Below are positions 34,429 to 48,500 of a DNA stretch of 64,000 bases, in pieces. Made by a program: the position numbers and the translations under genes. Position 1 is the stretch's first letter. Each line of letters begins with the position of its first letter. The notes beneath the pieces are model-generated. The model was not told the origin of the DNA and did not search any database. It saw only the letters and a list, made by a program, of their open reading frames with translations. Location: assembly GCA_020205615.1 (NCBI GenBank), contig CM035167.1, positions 138,088,568 through 138,152,567 of the forward strand, written 5' to 3'. Source of the stretch: Panax quinquefolius. Its lineage: Eukaryota > Streptophyta > Magnoliopsida > Apiales > Araliaceae.

Positions 34429-35406
34429 TAAGAGCAGCGGTTATATATATATGACAGATAGAATAATCACACCCCATTCTTTCTAAGGGGGATAATTAAT
34501 CTCGTTAGATAACGAAAGTTTTAAAATCCTACCAGTATATATATATGGGCTATTACATAAATATTTTACTCAAGCAACATGCATGGAATTCATTCCTCCA
34601 TGCATCTAATTAATTAATCTCAAGAAATGCCTAAACGCATAAATTCTATAATCCTAATATGTTAATGTTGGATTCGGTTACCATAAAATTAATTAACTTA
34701 ATGGTAAATTGGTCATGTGACCAATAGAGTGACACGCAGAGAGAAATCACTTTCTATCTGTATGATGATACTGTATTGATCAATGGATTAAAATTAACTT
34801 CATACTAACCACTCATTAATGTTGCTTATTAAGTATTCCAATGGAATATGTAATCATTCAAAACTCTATAGAGACGCTTTGAGAGTTGAGAATTCCCCGT
34901 GCACATCAAAAAGAGTAGTGACTGCAGGTTCCTCCACACAAAAAACAAAAATAATAATAATTAAAAAAAAAGTTGCTTATTTATGACATTAACATGTGAT
35001 CGATATATATATAGGAGCCCACACAATCGGACAAGCAAGGTGCACCACCTTCCGAGCTCGAGTATACAACGAAACCAACATAGACAGTTCATTTGCTAAA
35101 TCAAGGCAAAGCAACTGCCCAAAAACCACAGGGTCGGGAGACAACAATTTGGCGCCTCTGGATCTCCAATCTCCTGCAGCTTTTGACAATAACTATTTCA
35201 AGAACCTTGTGAACCAAAAGGGCCTTCTCCACTCGGATCAAGTACTTTTTAATGGCGGTTCAACGGATTCGATTGTGAAAAAATATAGTAACAGCCCAAG
35301 CCGCTTTGCTTCTGATTTTGTTGCGGCCATGATCAGAATGGGAGATATTAGTCCACTCACTGGTTCTAATGGAGAGAGAAGGAAAAATTGCAGGAAGAGA
35401 AATTAA

Positions 35407-35940
35407 AATGTTTTTTTTTTATTAAAAAGAAAAAAAAGAAAGAAGACGCGTGTTTTTTCTTTCATGAAAGATAAGTTGTGTGTTTTGAATTATTTTTTGA
35501 GTCTTTGAAATGGCTGTGACCATGACTCGAAAGAAAGGTTAGTACGAATTAGAAAGGTTAGTTTCATGATGATACGATTATCTGTTATTTTATTTGAAAA
35601 AATTATTATTTGATTTCGTTGTTTGTAATCATTTTATTTTTTGTAACATATTATAATTTTAATGTATTTTAGTCTTTTTGATTGTTTAATAAAAAAAAAG
35701 AACTCGTTGATCCATAATGAACTTGTGAGATTTTTGTGTGTAATTAGGTGCGTAGGTAGAGTGTTATTTATAGTAAATTTGAGTTAGTTAAATAAGTTAT
35801 GTTATACTAATTAAACTCATAGATCATGAAATATTAAGTCATTATATCAATAATTAATTGAATATATTGTATCTTTAGTAGAAAATTAAATATGTACTAA
35901 AATTTGTGAAATTTTTTCTCTTTTTCCAAGGACCCATTCT
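35407..35940. other. Peroxidase 3' region and AT-rich spacer
   Basis: It starts with poly-T and poly-A tracts just after the stop codon. AATAAA-like motifs (35688) could serve in polyadenylation. No further gene. Confidence 0.4.
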
Positions 35941-35943
35941 TGT

Positions 35944-38100
35944 ACGTGTTTTAGATTATGACACCCCCAAATTCGAGTACCTTTAAACTTGAATTCGGTG
36001 CTACACGGTACTACATCATCCACATATATCTAGTTATATAATTAAGCTTAATGACACAAATATAATTACTATATTATTTCATCATATCCGTTTAATCCCG
36101 AATTCTATAACCATTACATGTTCATAATGTCATAATATTATATATTACACAGTAATATTAAGCTCTTAGATCTTCTATTCTTTCCTCTTCTTCCTTCTTT
36201 TATCCTTATTGGATTCTTCAATACGTTCGAGCTTAGCTGAAATCATATAGTTTAAGTAAAGATGAGCATTAAATTGCTCAACAAGTATAACATTTCAACA
36301 ACGAAATCAAGAATCATATAATTATCATTCAACAACTAATCGATAGTTGTGAAACACTTAGACTAAACTAGAATAATACTTTGAATAAACTAGAATAATA
36401 CTTTCTTTCTCTTTAAAACATTTTCGAAACGACATAATGGTCATTTATAATAAGATGGTCATCAGATCAAAATCTTTATTTCACTTTCTTAATTTGGAAA
36501 GGATTACCTGACATTAAAATCGTAAATCTGATATCACTTACGAGTACGTCTAGGTGATCAGCCTATAGTACCTTATGTTGTACAACACTTGTCCAGTTAA
36601 ATGACTATGCGTTTTATTTTGACACCTTGCATGTCAGCCGAAAAATTCGACCAAAACATTTATTCATAAAACTTCAATCTTACCTTTGAATCCGTACCAA
36701 AAAAATTGGTTTGGACAAAGCTACTTAACAACAATAACATTTCAAAGATTCAATATCAAATCGATAAAATATTTTAACAGTTGTCTAGCCGAAATAAATG
36801 GCATGATCAACACTTTCTTAAATAGTTCATGTCATAACATAACTTGAATACTTGTGAAAATATTAAAAGATTTGCATGAGCATGGAATTCACACAATCAT
36901 ACAAGAATTGTGTTCATTTTAAAAACATTACATAAGTTTCATGAAAATATATTCAGATGAAGTAAGAAAACTTGCTCAATAAAATCAGAGTAAGTTTAGG
37001 AAACTTGCCTTAAGCATTATTTATACTCTTGACGATATTCGTCCTTCAAATGTCCTAAACATTTACATTAACCATAACACATCAATTAGGCACATAACGA
37101 CACCAAGTGTGGTTTACATTAACTCTACTTATTACTTTTCATGTTCGTGTCATTAGACTCAGAGCACTTTTCAAGTTTGTTATTTCTTGTAACGGTGTTT
37201 CGGCGTTCGTACGTCGTACGCCCATCATAGCCTTCGCAAACGCCCAAGTCATATGCTTTTGCATATGCTTAGCACGATCTCATAACCTTTCATAACACTC
37301 TTTGATCTAGGTTAAGTGTTTTATGTTTAGTGTTTTATGTTTAGTAATGTTCATCTTTTATAGCTTAGAACAATGTTTTAAGTCATCAAAAACATTGATT
37401 GGATGATGATTACGCGAACGCCCAACTTGTTTAACCCGAATGCCCAATCGACACGCCCTTACGTACAATTGACACATCCAATTCATCTAACATTTCTTGG
37501 TTTACATTCTCCTAGACCATTTTTCCAAAGTCCAATGTTTAGAACTTAGAAATACTAGCCAAACATGTCTTGGCACCATGGCGTTCTGAAGAAACTACCA
37601 CGGTTTTCCTCCGATTACATAACAGTCCTAAAAATGCTCATTTTAGACCTTGATCCTGACCTCAAATCTCAAAACTTAAAGAATGAAAATTGTAGGATTA
37701 CTTTTTATCTTTCCAGATCATCTATAATCATCCAAATCGGAGTTCGGACGAAAAAAATTATGTCTAATTTACTAAAGGACGTCCAGACTGTCCAACCTAC
37801 TGTTGGTCCGGCGCGGGGAGTACCCATTATGTTCTATGGGTGGCGCAGGGCGCGCCCACCCTGCAGAAATTCTCTGAAGCTTTGTCAAATTTTTGACTTA
37901 GAACACTTTCAATGTGCTTACTTTGAAACATCATAACTTGCTCGCCTGATATCGGAATAAGCTCGTTCTTGAGCCTACGACTCATATTTTCTACTTTCTA
38001 CATCATTCTCATGAAACCTTAATTATTCGAAATCATTAAATTACATCCTAAATTTGTCCGAAAATCATATTGAACTATAATTTTGACGTTTAACGTTGTG
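35944..38100 (-). mobile_element. Ty3/gypsy-type LTR, family B, minus orientation
   Basis: It begins ATGACACCCCCAAATTCGAG, which corresponds to the inverted end of the plus copy ending GGATTTAGGGGCGTCACA at 49768. Homology continues through CGGTACTACATC and the block around 37600-37900 (CTGACCTCAAATCTCAAAAC, TTTACTAAAGGACGTCC), also found at 43480-43620 and, inverted, at 45950-46100. No coding region is recognisable. The far boundary is uncertain. Confidence 0.6.
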
Positions 38101-38605
38101 AGCTCAAGAATAAATTAGGGTTCACATGTAACCTAAAAGAATTGAATGACAAACGAAAAGGCCAAAAATAAATATGCGAGACCCGAGAGAAGCCTTCGTG
38201 GAGGTGACTCATTTTGGGAATTAATTAAGGGATTGGATTGGTGTCTAGAAGGACAGGACAATCTAGGCATGTACCTGACATGTGACCACTTTCCCCGAGG
38301 TATTTCTGGGATTTCTCCGAGGTCATGTACCTGACATGTGACCACTTTCCATGAAACCCTATAATTACCCCTTTCATTCCATTGAGGAGAGACCTCTTTT
38401 TAGACTTTAGACTTTGGACTCTTGGAAGATTGGAAGACTTGACATTCTTTCAATCCAAAGCACTCAAGAATGTTCTTTGAATCCTTGCTACCCTAATAAG
38501 GTTCTCGGATTCTAAGAGTTCAGTAAGAACCCGAATTTTCAGAAAATATTAAAATAAGAATTTAGTAAATAAAATTCTTAAGGCATGTGAATGGTTCAAA
38601 TAAGA

Positions 38606-38677
<72 letters not shown>

Positions 38678-39534
38678 TGTAAGGTATGTGGTATGGCGTT
38701 GCATGTGGTAATATAAACTATGCAATAAGTGATTTATGTGTTTAATAAATATATTATTATTATATATTTGTTATTTATTGAAGAGGCTAGTTATTTGAAG
38801 TAAAGAAGATGGATAGAAATCTATCTATTGATATTAAATAATTTATGTGAAATTATTTTATCATAGTAAGTTGGTGACATTAAATATCTTTGATAATCAC
38901 CAATTTCTAGAGTATATGTACAAGTAAGTATCAAGTCTAAAGCAGTGCAACCGTACCTTTAATGGTGGATGTGTAGGAGCTGGGCTAAACGATTCCTTCA
39001 GAGAGCGAAGATATATATGAATTAGTAACCAATCTAACTCACTGTGAAAATAGTGTAGACGAGACGGAAACTAATTTGTTGGTTGTTTGTGGGAAACCAC
39101 TCAGTGTACTATATTGAATATTGTTAAAGACTCGATGTGTGTTAGGTTTAGACTTGTATATATATACGTTGTTGATGAGAGAAGAAAATCAATATATCTT
39201 TAGATAAATATTGGTTAGAGATTTATTAATTAATATTGAGATATGGTTAAATGTATAGATTAAAGAAGTTGTGTTGAGACAATCTATAGAAATGAAAGAG
39301 AAATAATTATAGTATATTTTTACTAAAGGATATTAAAATAAATTCTAGCATTTGATTATTTTAATAAAAGGGAAATATTATTTTATACGAGTTAATGTGT
39401 GTGATTAAGTAATATGGTAAATATATTAAAACATATTTGCTATATAAGTTGATGGAAACAATTTATCATGATAGGAAATAAACTTATTTTCAACATATAG
39501 TGTGTATGCATTGTGTCGTGTATGTAAATATTCT

Positions 39535-39577
<43 letters not shown>

Positions 39578-40565
39578 GAATAATATCTTGAGAAAATGAG
39601 TAAATCGTTTGTTCCTATATTTAGAGAAAACATTATAAAAGCATCTTATTTTATGTTATGGCAAAATACATAATAGTAATGCATTTCAAGAGGGTTAAAG
39701 TTAAAATTAAGAAAACCAAGTTATTTTAATTTACTAAATAACTTGAGTTATTATATTTCCGCGAATGTTATAAAGAATATTTAAATATCTCCATTCACGA
39801 TATATTTATATATGTGAACTTTGTGATATTATAGTTCGGTGTAAATTGAACATATTATAAATAGTAATGTGGTGGGAAATGAATAAGTAATGAAAATGAG
39901 AATAAGCTTAATGTAAGCTTGTGAGATATGCCTAGTGTGGCAAAGTGATGGAATAAACATTCATTAAATAATTTAATGAATGAATAATTGAAGGAATTAA
40001 ATTGTATATGCAATGATTATATATTATAGCTACATCTAAATGGTATGAAATGAAGTGTGACACTTCAATGGTAACTTTATAATATATAAAACTATATATT
40101 AAAATTAAATGAGTTACAAGCTACATAAATAAAGCTTATGTGACAATAAGTATGTGTGGGAACATTAAAGATGTACTATATCAAATAATTACAAGTTATT
40201 TCAATAAGTGAATCTAATTTGAATAATAAAGTTTTAAGAGATATTGAATTATTAGTGGCCAATTAAATTGAGTCCGTATATGTTATAAATTGGACTAGAT
40301 TAAAGTACATGAATTATATGATGTGGGTGTACATATATGTTTGTACCCATAACTTTATATAATGTAGCAATATTAAGTTATAAAAATTTACTAGATGAGC
40401 CTAAGAAGAATTAACTTTAATAGAATGAGGATTATTTTACTAATAAGTGATGAGGTAATATTACTTGTCCCGTATTCATAGTCCCAATTTATTTTCAGTC
40501 GTGTATAGGCCATTGGCCTACCCCTCTATTTGCTTAAGCTCAGTGATGGTGATGATGGCCAAGGG
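38101..40565. other. AT-rich region, probably start of a plus-oriented family B LTR
   Basis: It includes a direct repeat CATGTACCTGACATGTGACC (38265 and 38323), a TATA-like CTATAATTA (38361), an (AT)n(GT)n tract (38606-38677) and about 1.8 kb of AT-rich sequence. Its right edge is cut by the hAT element, beyond which a family B LTR continues at 45204. The join is inferred from the hAT target duplication. Confidence 0.4.
38606..38677. repeat. (AT)n(GT)n compound microsatellite
   Basis: About 13 AT units followed by some 22 GT units. Confidence 0.95.
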
Positions 40566-41114
40566 TAGTGGTGAGCATGGTGCGGTTTGGTGCGGTTTGA
40601 AGCCGAAATCGCTTAGGTGCAGTTTGACAAATTCAAAACCGCACACAAAACCGCTTGTAATTGATGCGGTGTGGTTTTAAACTGTGCGATTTCGTGTGCG
40701 GTTTCGGTTTCAAAACCAATTGAAACAATAAAAATATCCAAACCTTCAATAGAATTTAACACAGAGCTCACATCGAGCAATTAACTTAATGACATAGTTG
40801 ACAATGAGAATTATATCAAGTATAGAACCAAAGCTCCTTAGGTCGAACATGTCAAATTCACCATCAAATCATAGAACAGTGAGACACATAAAATAGTTTT
40901 AGCTTATAATAAAAGAATGATGGTGTAAAAACTAAAACATACGCTATATAACACAACGGAGACCATATATTCGATAACAAGCAAGGTTTATTTAATTCCA
41001 CAAAAATTAAAAATATATACTGGATATAGAATGAAATTTTATCTTATATATTGCAGGGAGGACTTATAGAATATAATCCTAACTATATCTAATTTGAACA
41101 ATATTCTATTAGAC

Positions 41115-44100
41115 TGTGACTCCCCCAAAATAGGTATACATCACCCATCTTGAGTTGCCAGATACATGGTACAGAAATCAAATACAAACTTAATTAATAC
41201 AATATGACAAAAGCGTAGCTGAGAGTTTTTACATGAATATTGTCTTCCAGACAGTATTCAAACTCAAATTCAATCTTATTAAATTTATTATCACACTATT
41301 TTCACAGAATAGTGAGGACTACTAATGCAACCATCTGGACCGTCAATCCATTCCCCGACTAGTCCCATCTATATTCTCATTTCCTGAAGAGAATAGTGAA
41401 AGAAAGGGTGAGCACAAATAGCCCAATAAAGAATATCATAACTTAAGATAATTAAATTATCAATAGCCTTCATCAATAATAATTCAGATATTTAGAATAT
41501 ATGGTAGAAGATAAAAGTTTTCAACCATAATAGCAGCGGAATTAACAATCCATTAGAAGAGTAAAGTAGAACATAATGTCTAATATCTCCTCTAGATTAA
41601 AAGTCCATCGTTAATATTTCATTCCTGTAATACCCATCAACAGTTCTTTGTTATACCCAAGACAAAAAGAACTCTCATCACCTGTCTTCACCTGAACCAC
41701 CACAGATTATAATTAAATTCACAATTCATATTTATAATCAGGTAAATTAATAGTTCATACAACTGTAAAACCAATAACCAACAGCCCATCTTTGCACTAC
41801 AGGCCAAAGATATACAACTGTAAAACCAATAATCAATAGTCCATTTTTGCACTATAGGCCAAAGATATACAACTGTAAAACCAATAATGATGAGACTCAG
41901 TTTAATAGTATCACGACCACGAATTATCCATGCACTACGGGCCAAGGATATTCGTGTTTTCAATTACGATTATGACTATACCGAATAATCCTTGGTTATA
42001 ATCATACCAAGTCCATCTATGCACTACGGGCCAAAGATGACTTTTACCACATCATTTGTAACATTATGGTCATGATTATACCGAATAATCCCTGGTTATA
42101 ATCATACCAAGTCCATCTATGCACTACGGGCCAAAGATAACTTTTACCACATTATTTGTAACATTACGGTCATGATTATACCGAATAATCCTTGGTCATA
42201 ATCATACCAAGTCCATCTATGCACTACTGGCCATAGATGACTTTCAACACAATATAAGTTTGAGAATGATGACAATGATATTTATAATGAATAAACATAC
42301 ATCATCAGAATAATAAGATAACATAGATCTTAGTGATTTTCAACTTAATTATCCGAGTCCAAATTGATAACATAATAATAGATGAATCACAAACTATTAA
42401 GGATATTCTAATCCTTTCAGGACTTTTCACCATTTAATGAATAAACTGAATAAATGAATAATAATATCTTACCATAATATGGAGTATGAAAGAAAATGAT
42501 ATTCTTTTTACCATAAAATGATACCCTCTTACCACAATAATGATATCCCTTTCCTTAACATGTGACTTGATTCTGCTTTCTGTGAAATTGATCAACTTAA
42601 ACAATGTTTGCATTCCTTATCTACACTTGGAGTAACCTTCCCTTCAACAAAAAATACTCACAATATTATAATCACAATATTGTAGTAAAAGAATTCTATA
42701 TTTTTAGTGTAGTGATGGTGTGTGTTTAGTTGCTCAACCGGACAACCTATTTATACTAAAAATTTAGTAAACAACTAGTACACCTGCTTTGACAAAATAA
42801 CCAAATGAGGTATATAATAATGGTAGTGGTGGAATTTATGGTCCTACAGAGAAAATTGAACCAACTTGTACATGTTTTAATAAAATTTGTTCAATAATAG
42901 AGTTGTGGTCCATACTACTTTAGAAAAAGTAGAGTGTCGGTAAGTCCTGCCAAATTTACTTTTGTAAAAAAAAAATAATTGAACAAACATCTGTATATCA
43001 TAATTATCTTTCATCAACATCTTTTATTCATCAATTATTTACACATTTTCAATCTTTCAACAATTATTCACAATTATTAACATAGACTCACAATACTTCC
43101 AACTGGTATAATTATATCATATCAAATAATATGAGTCACTGTGCAATAACTACTATGACAATTATTGAATGAAAGACAGAGTGACTTCTTATATAAGAAT
43201 CAAATCAATACCTTACTATAAACAATTTAAATTCTATTAAAAGTAGGGATCAACACCAAATCATATTTATCTCGAATAACATATAAACCGCTAACAATTC
43301 ATTATTCATTCAAGTTGTCTTTATTTATCGCATAATATCATTATATTTAATAATGTTCATGTTTTACAACTTAGAACAACATCCTTTATCGTCGAAAACA
43401 TTACACGTTGCATACGTGCATGCCCGACGTCCTCCGATTGCCTCTGAATGCACATCAATCCCTAAAATATCCATTTTATGCCTTGATACTGACCTCAAAT
43501 CTCAAAACATAAAGAATGAAAGTTTTAGGTCTACTCGTTATCTTTCCGAATCATCCTGAATCAATTTAATCGAAGTTCATATGAAAAAGTTATGCCCAAT
43601 TTACTAAAGGACGTCCGGACAGATTTTGGCTTAACACTTAACCAGCGCCTAGGCGCCCAAATTTGGCCTTGGGCAAGCGCCTAGGCACCCAAGAACAGAT
43701 TCTATGCACTGAGCCTAGTGCCTAGGCGCTCGACCTTTGGCACTTAACTCCAATTTTCCAGATTTTGCAACTTTTGACACACATACTTTAAATCTTCATA
43801 ACTTCTTCATCCGTTATCGGAATTAGTCCATTTTCGAGGCTATTGAAAGCTTGTAACATACTCTACAAAACCCCCGTGATTTGATAATTTTTTAGATTCA
43901 TTAATTATTCCAAAATTTAGCTCAAAAGTCCCCCAAGACTAAGTTTTTCATCGTTTAACATGTTTTACGTAAACTTTCACTACAACTTCAATTTTAATCA
44001 TTTTTAGTCCATTCAAATTGGAATATTTTCATAAATTCTTAATCTATAGATCCTCCTCCTCAGATTTTACACATAAATCAACCATCAACACTTTTACAAG

Positions 44101-44754
44101 TTTGATTTAAGTCCTCAACATAACTTTTGTTCATCCTTAAACATATGCCCAACTTTTTGATCTTAAATTCTATTATGACATGGATTAAACATAAAATCAT
44201 CATATACTTCATTATTACTTTGGATCCATCATAATTCCCTATAACCCAACCTTCAACAAATCAAACTCTTAGGAAAATTAAAGAGATGGAAAAGTTTTAG
44301 TTTTACCTTTTGTGTTCATAATCTACCTTCATGCTTTTATGATTTCATCTTCTTCTTTCTTCCTTTCTTTCTCTCTTCTCTCTTCTCTCTTTCTTCTTCT
44401 GAACATGGCTACGGGAGGGAGAATGAGAGAATGAGAAAGACATCTCCTAATTTTTCCTTATTAGGCTCAATCAATTGCCTAACTCCCTTGTCCCACCAAA
44501 ATGAAATTAAACAATCAAAGAAAAGGCTGGTGAGGAATGTGTGGAAAGTTTGAAGTATTAGGAAAATAAGCCTCAAGATTATTCCACCTCTATCAGTATT
44601 AACCGCCCCTCTCATAAACCACAATATTCTAGAAGGTTTAATTCTCCTATATTATTAGCTCATTTGACTATTTATCAATTTAACACTTTACAGTTATAAA
44701 ATAATAACCATAAATTAATTTAGACTTTTATTTCATAAAAGTCGGGGTCTTACA
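41115..44754 (-). mobile_element. Solo LTR (mosaic of families B and A), minus orientation
   Basis: On the minus strand it runs from TGTAAGACCCCGAC to GGGGGAGTCACA. It is flanked by the 5-bp duplication TAGAC (41110-41114 and 44755-44759), so it was inserted as one unit, or is the remainder of one. Its 3' portion (41115 to about 43230) matches family A (stem-loop array, GAGTCGCC-like end). Its 5' portion (about 43350-44754) matches family B (GCGCC-rich block at 43650-43740). No internal domain, primer site or second LTR is present. Confidence 0.85.
41780..42240 (-). repeat. Stem-loop array with 100-base periodicity
   Basis: Six stem-loops of the GGCCYGTAGTGC type occur here. The last three (42015-42038, 42115-42138, 42215-42238) are exactly 100 bases apart within near-identical repeat units containing ATGATTATACCGAATAATCC. 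Confidence 0.9.
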
Positions 44755-45329
44755 TAGACTATTACTACTATAGACCTTAATCTATGCATTAAGTGCTTGA
44801 ACCAACGAATTTGGCACCTCATTTATAAGCCCCTCTAGTAACGCATCAAACAAATCCGAAATTCCAAAACCCAAATGCTCAATTTTTGACTCTATAACCT
44901 CTAATCATCTTCTTTCAATTGGTGAAAAAATAACAATGCAAGACTAAGATTTTCTCTGAGCGTGTTCAAGTGAAAAGTAACTTTAGAATTTACTAGAGAT
45001 AATACATACATACACACACATGGTGCGGTTTTGGTTTTATGCGTGCGGTTTTGGCTAGTAACCAAACCGGAACCGTAATTTTGGTTATTCAACTCACCTA
45101 AAACCGCCACATACACCGGAACCGTTGGTGCGGTTTTAATTGGTGCGATTCATGCGGTTTTTGGTGCAGTTTCAGTTCTAATTTGGTTACTTGCTCAGCC
45201 CTAGCCAAGGGTGTGGGTTGAACAGAGTGGTTGGAACCTTTTCACTAACTCCTTCTTGTCTATTGTTCTCTCCCATTCTCCACTAAATTAAACCATGGTA
45301 CAAGACCATGAAATGGATTATCCTTTATC

Positions 45330-45337
45330 TATAAATA
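45330..45337 (+). promoter_or_regulatory. TATA box of the family B LTR
   Basis: TATAAATA followed by AGAGTCTCC and a pyrimidine-rich leader, the usual place of an LTR promoter. Confidence 0.55.
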
Positions 45338-47277
45338 GAGTCTCCTTCTTCTATTTCCCGTTGGTTGAGTTGTCTGAGAAATGGGTTATGGAAGTTCAGT
45401 AGAATTGAGAGCAATTGGTGGATTGAAGTGCTATAGTTAGCAAAGTTAAGCTTCAAGAGGTAATAATTGTATACTTACATGTTCTTGAATTCAAAGTTCT
45501 TCAATTACTATAAAAGAATAATGAAAAACTTGCTTTTGAGTCACAAAATTGATGGCTAAGGATTGTTATAATCCATGAATTGTTGTTAGATATTGTTAAT
45601 ATTGTCAAATGCAAAAGCAACGGAAGTTAAACGAACTAAATTGGTTGAGAAACGAATCCGTAGTGAAGAGAATCTCTAAATGTACTAAACTTTGAAAAAA
45701 ATTTGGCATAAATCCTGAATTGGTTCTTGAATTTGAGTGTTTGCATGTTTGGAATTGTTAGAAGCATGTTAGAGATGTTTAGTAGTAAGTTTATATCAAG
45801 TGAGTATCATTACATTGTTGTTTGGCCAAACTTTTGGCATGATGGTTCATAACAGGGAATGAAATTTTGAGTTGCAGCACCTAAGCCCGCCCCGGCGGGC
45901 TATTTTTAGGGCAAAACCCCCGCCCCAGAGGGGGGTGGTCTGATGTACAGATGTTGAGAAAATCTGACCGGACATGTTTTACTAAAACAGCCATAACGTT
46001 TTCATACAAACTCCGATTGAAGAGATTCAAGATGATCCAGAACGATAATGAATAGACCTACAACATTTTTTCTTTAAGTTTTTTAATTTGAGGTCGTTAG
46101 AAGGGGAAAAATAATCATATTTGTGACTGTTATGTATTTGGAGACAATCGGAGGGCGTCGATCGAGCACATACGCAAGTATAGTGCTCTCGACGATGGAA
46201 TATGTTATTCTAAGTGATAAAACATAAATATGCATGATAATAAACATGTCATATAGCTAAGATTTCTTTAATTATAATGGAATACTTTAACATGTCATAT
46301 AACTGTGTATGCATACACGCAGTGCAGATAAGCTTTAAACAGTTAAGTCGTAATTGATAAACAACGAATTAGGCAAGTCTTTCAGTTCCTATTTGATATA
46401 TGAATTCGATAACTGTTAGTTGAGCTATATTATACTTTGAGAATGTTGACGTTTATATATGAAATACATATGAGATATGTATGAAATTTGTAAGTTGATC
46501 TCTGATGATATGTTTGAAAAATAAATCTGTGAGACCCCAGATTTTATGAATAAATATTTAATTATCTCGAAATATTTTTTTAAAATTTGATATAATGTTA
46601 TAGTTGTGGGTAGTATTTATAAATTTTGCAAAGTATGCAAGTTGTTATATAATATTTGATTGGTGGGGAATATTCTTTGTGTCGGGGGAATATTAAATGC
46701 GGCGACTACAATCATTAAGTGGACCCCTAACGGAATTATTGTCGGATTGAGAAAACGACAAAAATATTTTATGAAAATAACGGCGGAAGTTTTACCGTTG
46801 ATACTGTTGAACTACTCGGTAGTAAAAGTGCGATGTCTGGCGTGGTTGCATAGTAGCTACGGTATTGATTATTGATGTTTATGTGAGAAGTCACTCGGTT
46901 TTGTTCAATTATTGCTACAATAGTTCTTTGCGTAGTATCTCACATTATTTGATTCAATTATTGTTGATTTATAAGTTTTGTTTTATTAGTATTATTAACG
47001 TAATAAAACAGAAACATCTTTTTATATAAAACAGAATACTTTTATAAAGTTATTCGTTTTATTAGATAATAATTAGATTATATTATATTTTATTATGCAT
47101 AGTGTTGTATAGTGTTTGCATAAATTACTGCGATAGTGTTTGCATAGTAAAAATCTTTTTATATAAAATAGAATATATTATATTTTATTTAAAGATTTTG
47201 CTTTAAATATGGGCGTCGATTTAAAGTAAATCAATCTGGACCGTTCATAAGTTTAGTTACTATGCATTCCATTTTTC

Positions 47278-47285
47278 TATAAATA
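47278..47285 (+). promoter_or_regulatory. TATA box of the family A LTR
   Basis: TATAAATA preceded by CATTTTTC. Equivalent boxes occur in the related LTRs at 50505, 52135 and 61500. Confidence 0.6.
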
Positions 47286-47529
47286 GAAGCTCATTCCTTC
47301 ATTATTTTCTTACGAATTCACTGAAACTCCAGAGAGAGAAATTATAGAGAAACTATAGAAAAGTATTACGCTACTTCCCTACTCTTATATTGGTTTCTTT
47401 CTTTTAGGTAAGGGATATTATTCTTTTGTATTCAAGAAGAGAACTTACATTATTCCATTTCTTTATTATTACATTGGAATAACTTTGTATACTGTGAATA
47501 CCCTATACTTGGTGACATTCTTCTATTAT

Positions 47530-47830
47530 TACATCTTTATTATTACATTTGGAATATCACATGCATGTGTTTTACACGGACACTGGTTAAAATCTTCTTT
47601 ATTAAAAGTCTTTATTATTACATTTGGAATATCATGTCTATGTGTTTTACAGGACACGGTTCCGCTCTTTATTATTACTGTCTTTATTATTACATTTGGA
47701 ATATCACATGCGTGTGTTTTACAGGACTGGTTTAAATCTTTATTATTACATTGGAATAACTTTGTCATGCAAGCAACCGCATGCATGGTGATTTCTGTTG
47801 TTATTCCATTCTTTATTATTCATTTGGAAC
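47530..47830 (+). repeat. Tandem repeat in the LTR leader
   Basis: Four to five copies of a 70-80-base unit, TTTATTATTACATTTGGAAT with ATCACATGCATGTGTTTTAC. Each copy contains the CACATGCATGTG palindrome or a derivative of it. Confidence 0.85.
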
Positions 47831-48187
47831 ATCCATGCGTGTGATTTTCACGACCTAGTTCATTATTATTATTTTGTTGGAATAACTCGTCTATGCTGCG
47901 GTACCGCATGTATGGTGATTTCTGTTGTTATTCCATTCCTTATTATACTCAGTTGGTTAATGTTTTGACTTCTATACTCCATGAAATTAGTGGAATATCC
48001 TTGATATTTGCGCTTCATCCAGTATCTTTTCATGGAAATATTCTTCTGAACATTCTTGAATTTTACTCTACAAAGCAATATCATGTTGACAATTTGGACA
48101 TTATTGGTTCTTGGATAAATTAATTCTTGAACTTGTTTTATTGAATTAGTATGTTATTGTCATCATCCTCATGTTTATATTATGTTG

Positions 48188-48500
48188 AAAGTCATCTGTG
48201 GCCTGTAGTGCATAGATGGACTTGGTATGATTATGACCAGGGATTATTCAGTATAATCATGACCGTAATGTTACAAATGATGTGGTAAAAGTCCTCATTG
48301 GCCCGTAGTGCATTGATGGACAGTTTTTGGTATGATTATGGCTATGGATTCTCTTCGGCCAAGGGAGCAAAGATGAATTATTTTATGGCATAATCAGGAC
48401 CGTTGATGAAAACACGATTATCTTTGGCCCGTAGTGCATGGATAATTCATGGTCGTGATACTAAAGAATATCCTTGGCCTGTAGTGCAGGGATGATTTAA
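48188..48500 (+). repeat. Stem-loop array in the family A LTR
   Basis: Five fold-backs occur, built as stem-GGCCYGTAGTGC-stem; for example TTATCTTTG...CATGGATAA (48418-48445) and ATCCTTG...CAGGGAT (48469-48492). They alternate with TATGATTATG.CC blocks. Confidence 0.85.

Larger units (their letters stand above)
40566..45203. mobile_element. hAT-type element with a nested LTR
   Basis: Termini TAGTGGTGAGCA on the left and the complement of TAGGGCTGAGCA on the right fit the hAT terminal form. The perfect 8-bp duplication GCCAAGGG lies at 40558-40565 and 45204-45211. Both subterminal regions are crowded with GGTGCGGTTT and AAACCGCAC motifs, likely transposase binding sites. No transposase is encoded. 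Of the 4.6 kb, 3.6 kb is a later LTR insertion (41115-44754), so the original element was about 1 kb and non-autonomous. Confidence 0.9.

Noticed and set aside
42015..42238. Regularly spaced repeats as a CRISPR array
   Set aside because: The intervals between the stem-loops are themselves repeated and the array lies in a eukaryotic LTR; there are no variable spacers or cas genes.
47485..47844. Open frame of 119 residues with repeated Phe-Ile-Ile-Thr-Phe-Gly-Ile-Ser motif
   Set aside because: It is produced by the tandem repeat of the LTR leader; the opposite strand is open as well, for the same reason.
47893..48123. Open frame found twice (also 63891-63676, minus) as a conserved gene
   Set aside because: Both are the same segment of one LTR family; similarity is high because the LTRs are recent, not because of coding constraint that I can show.
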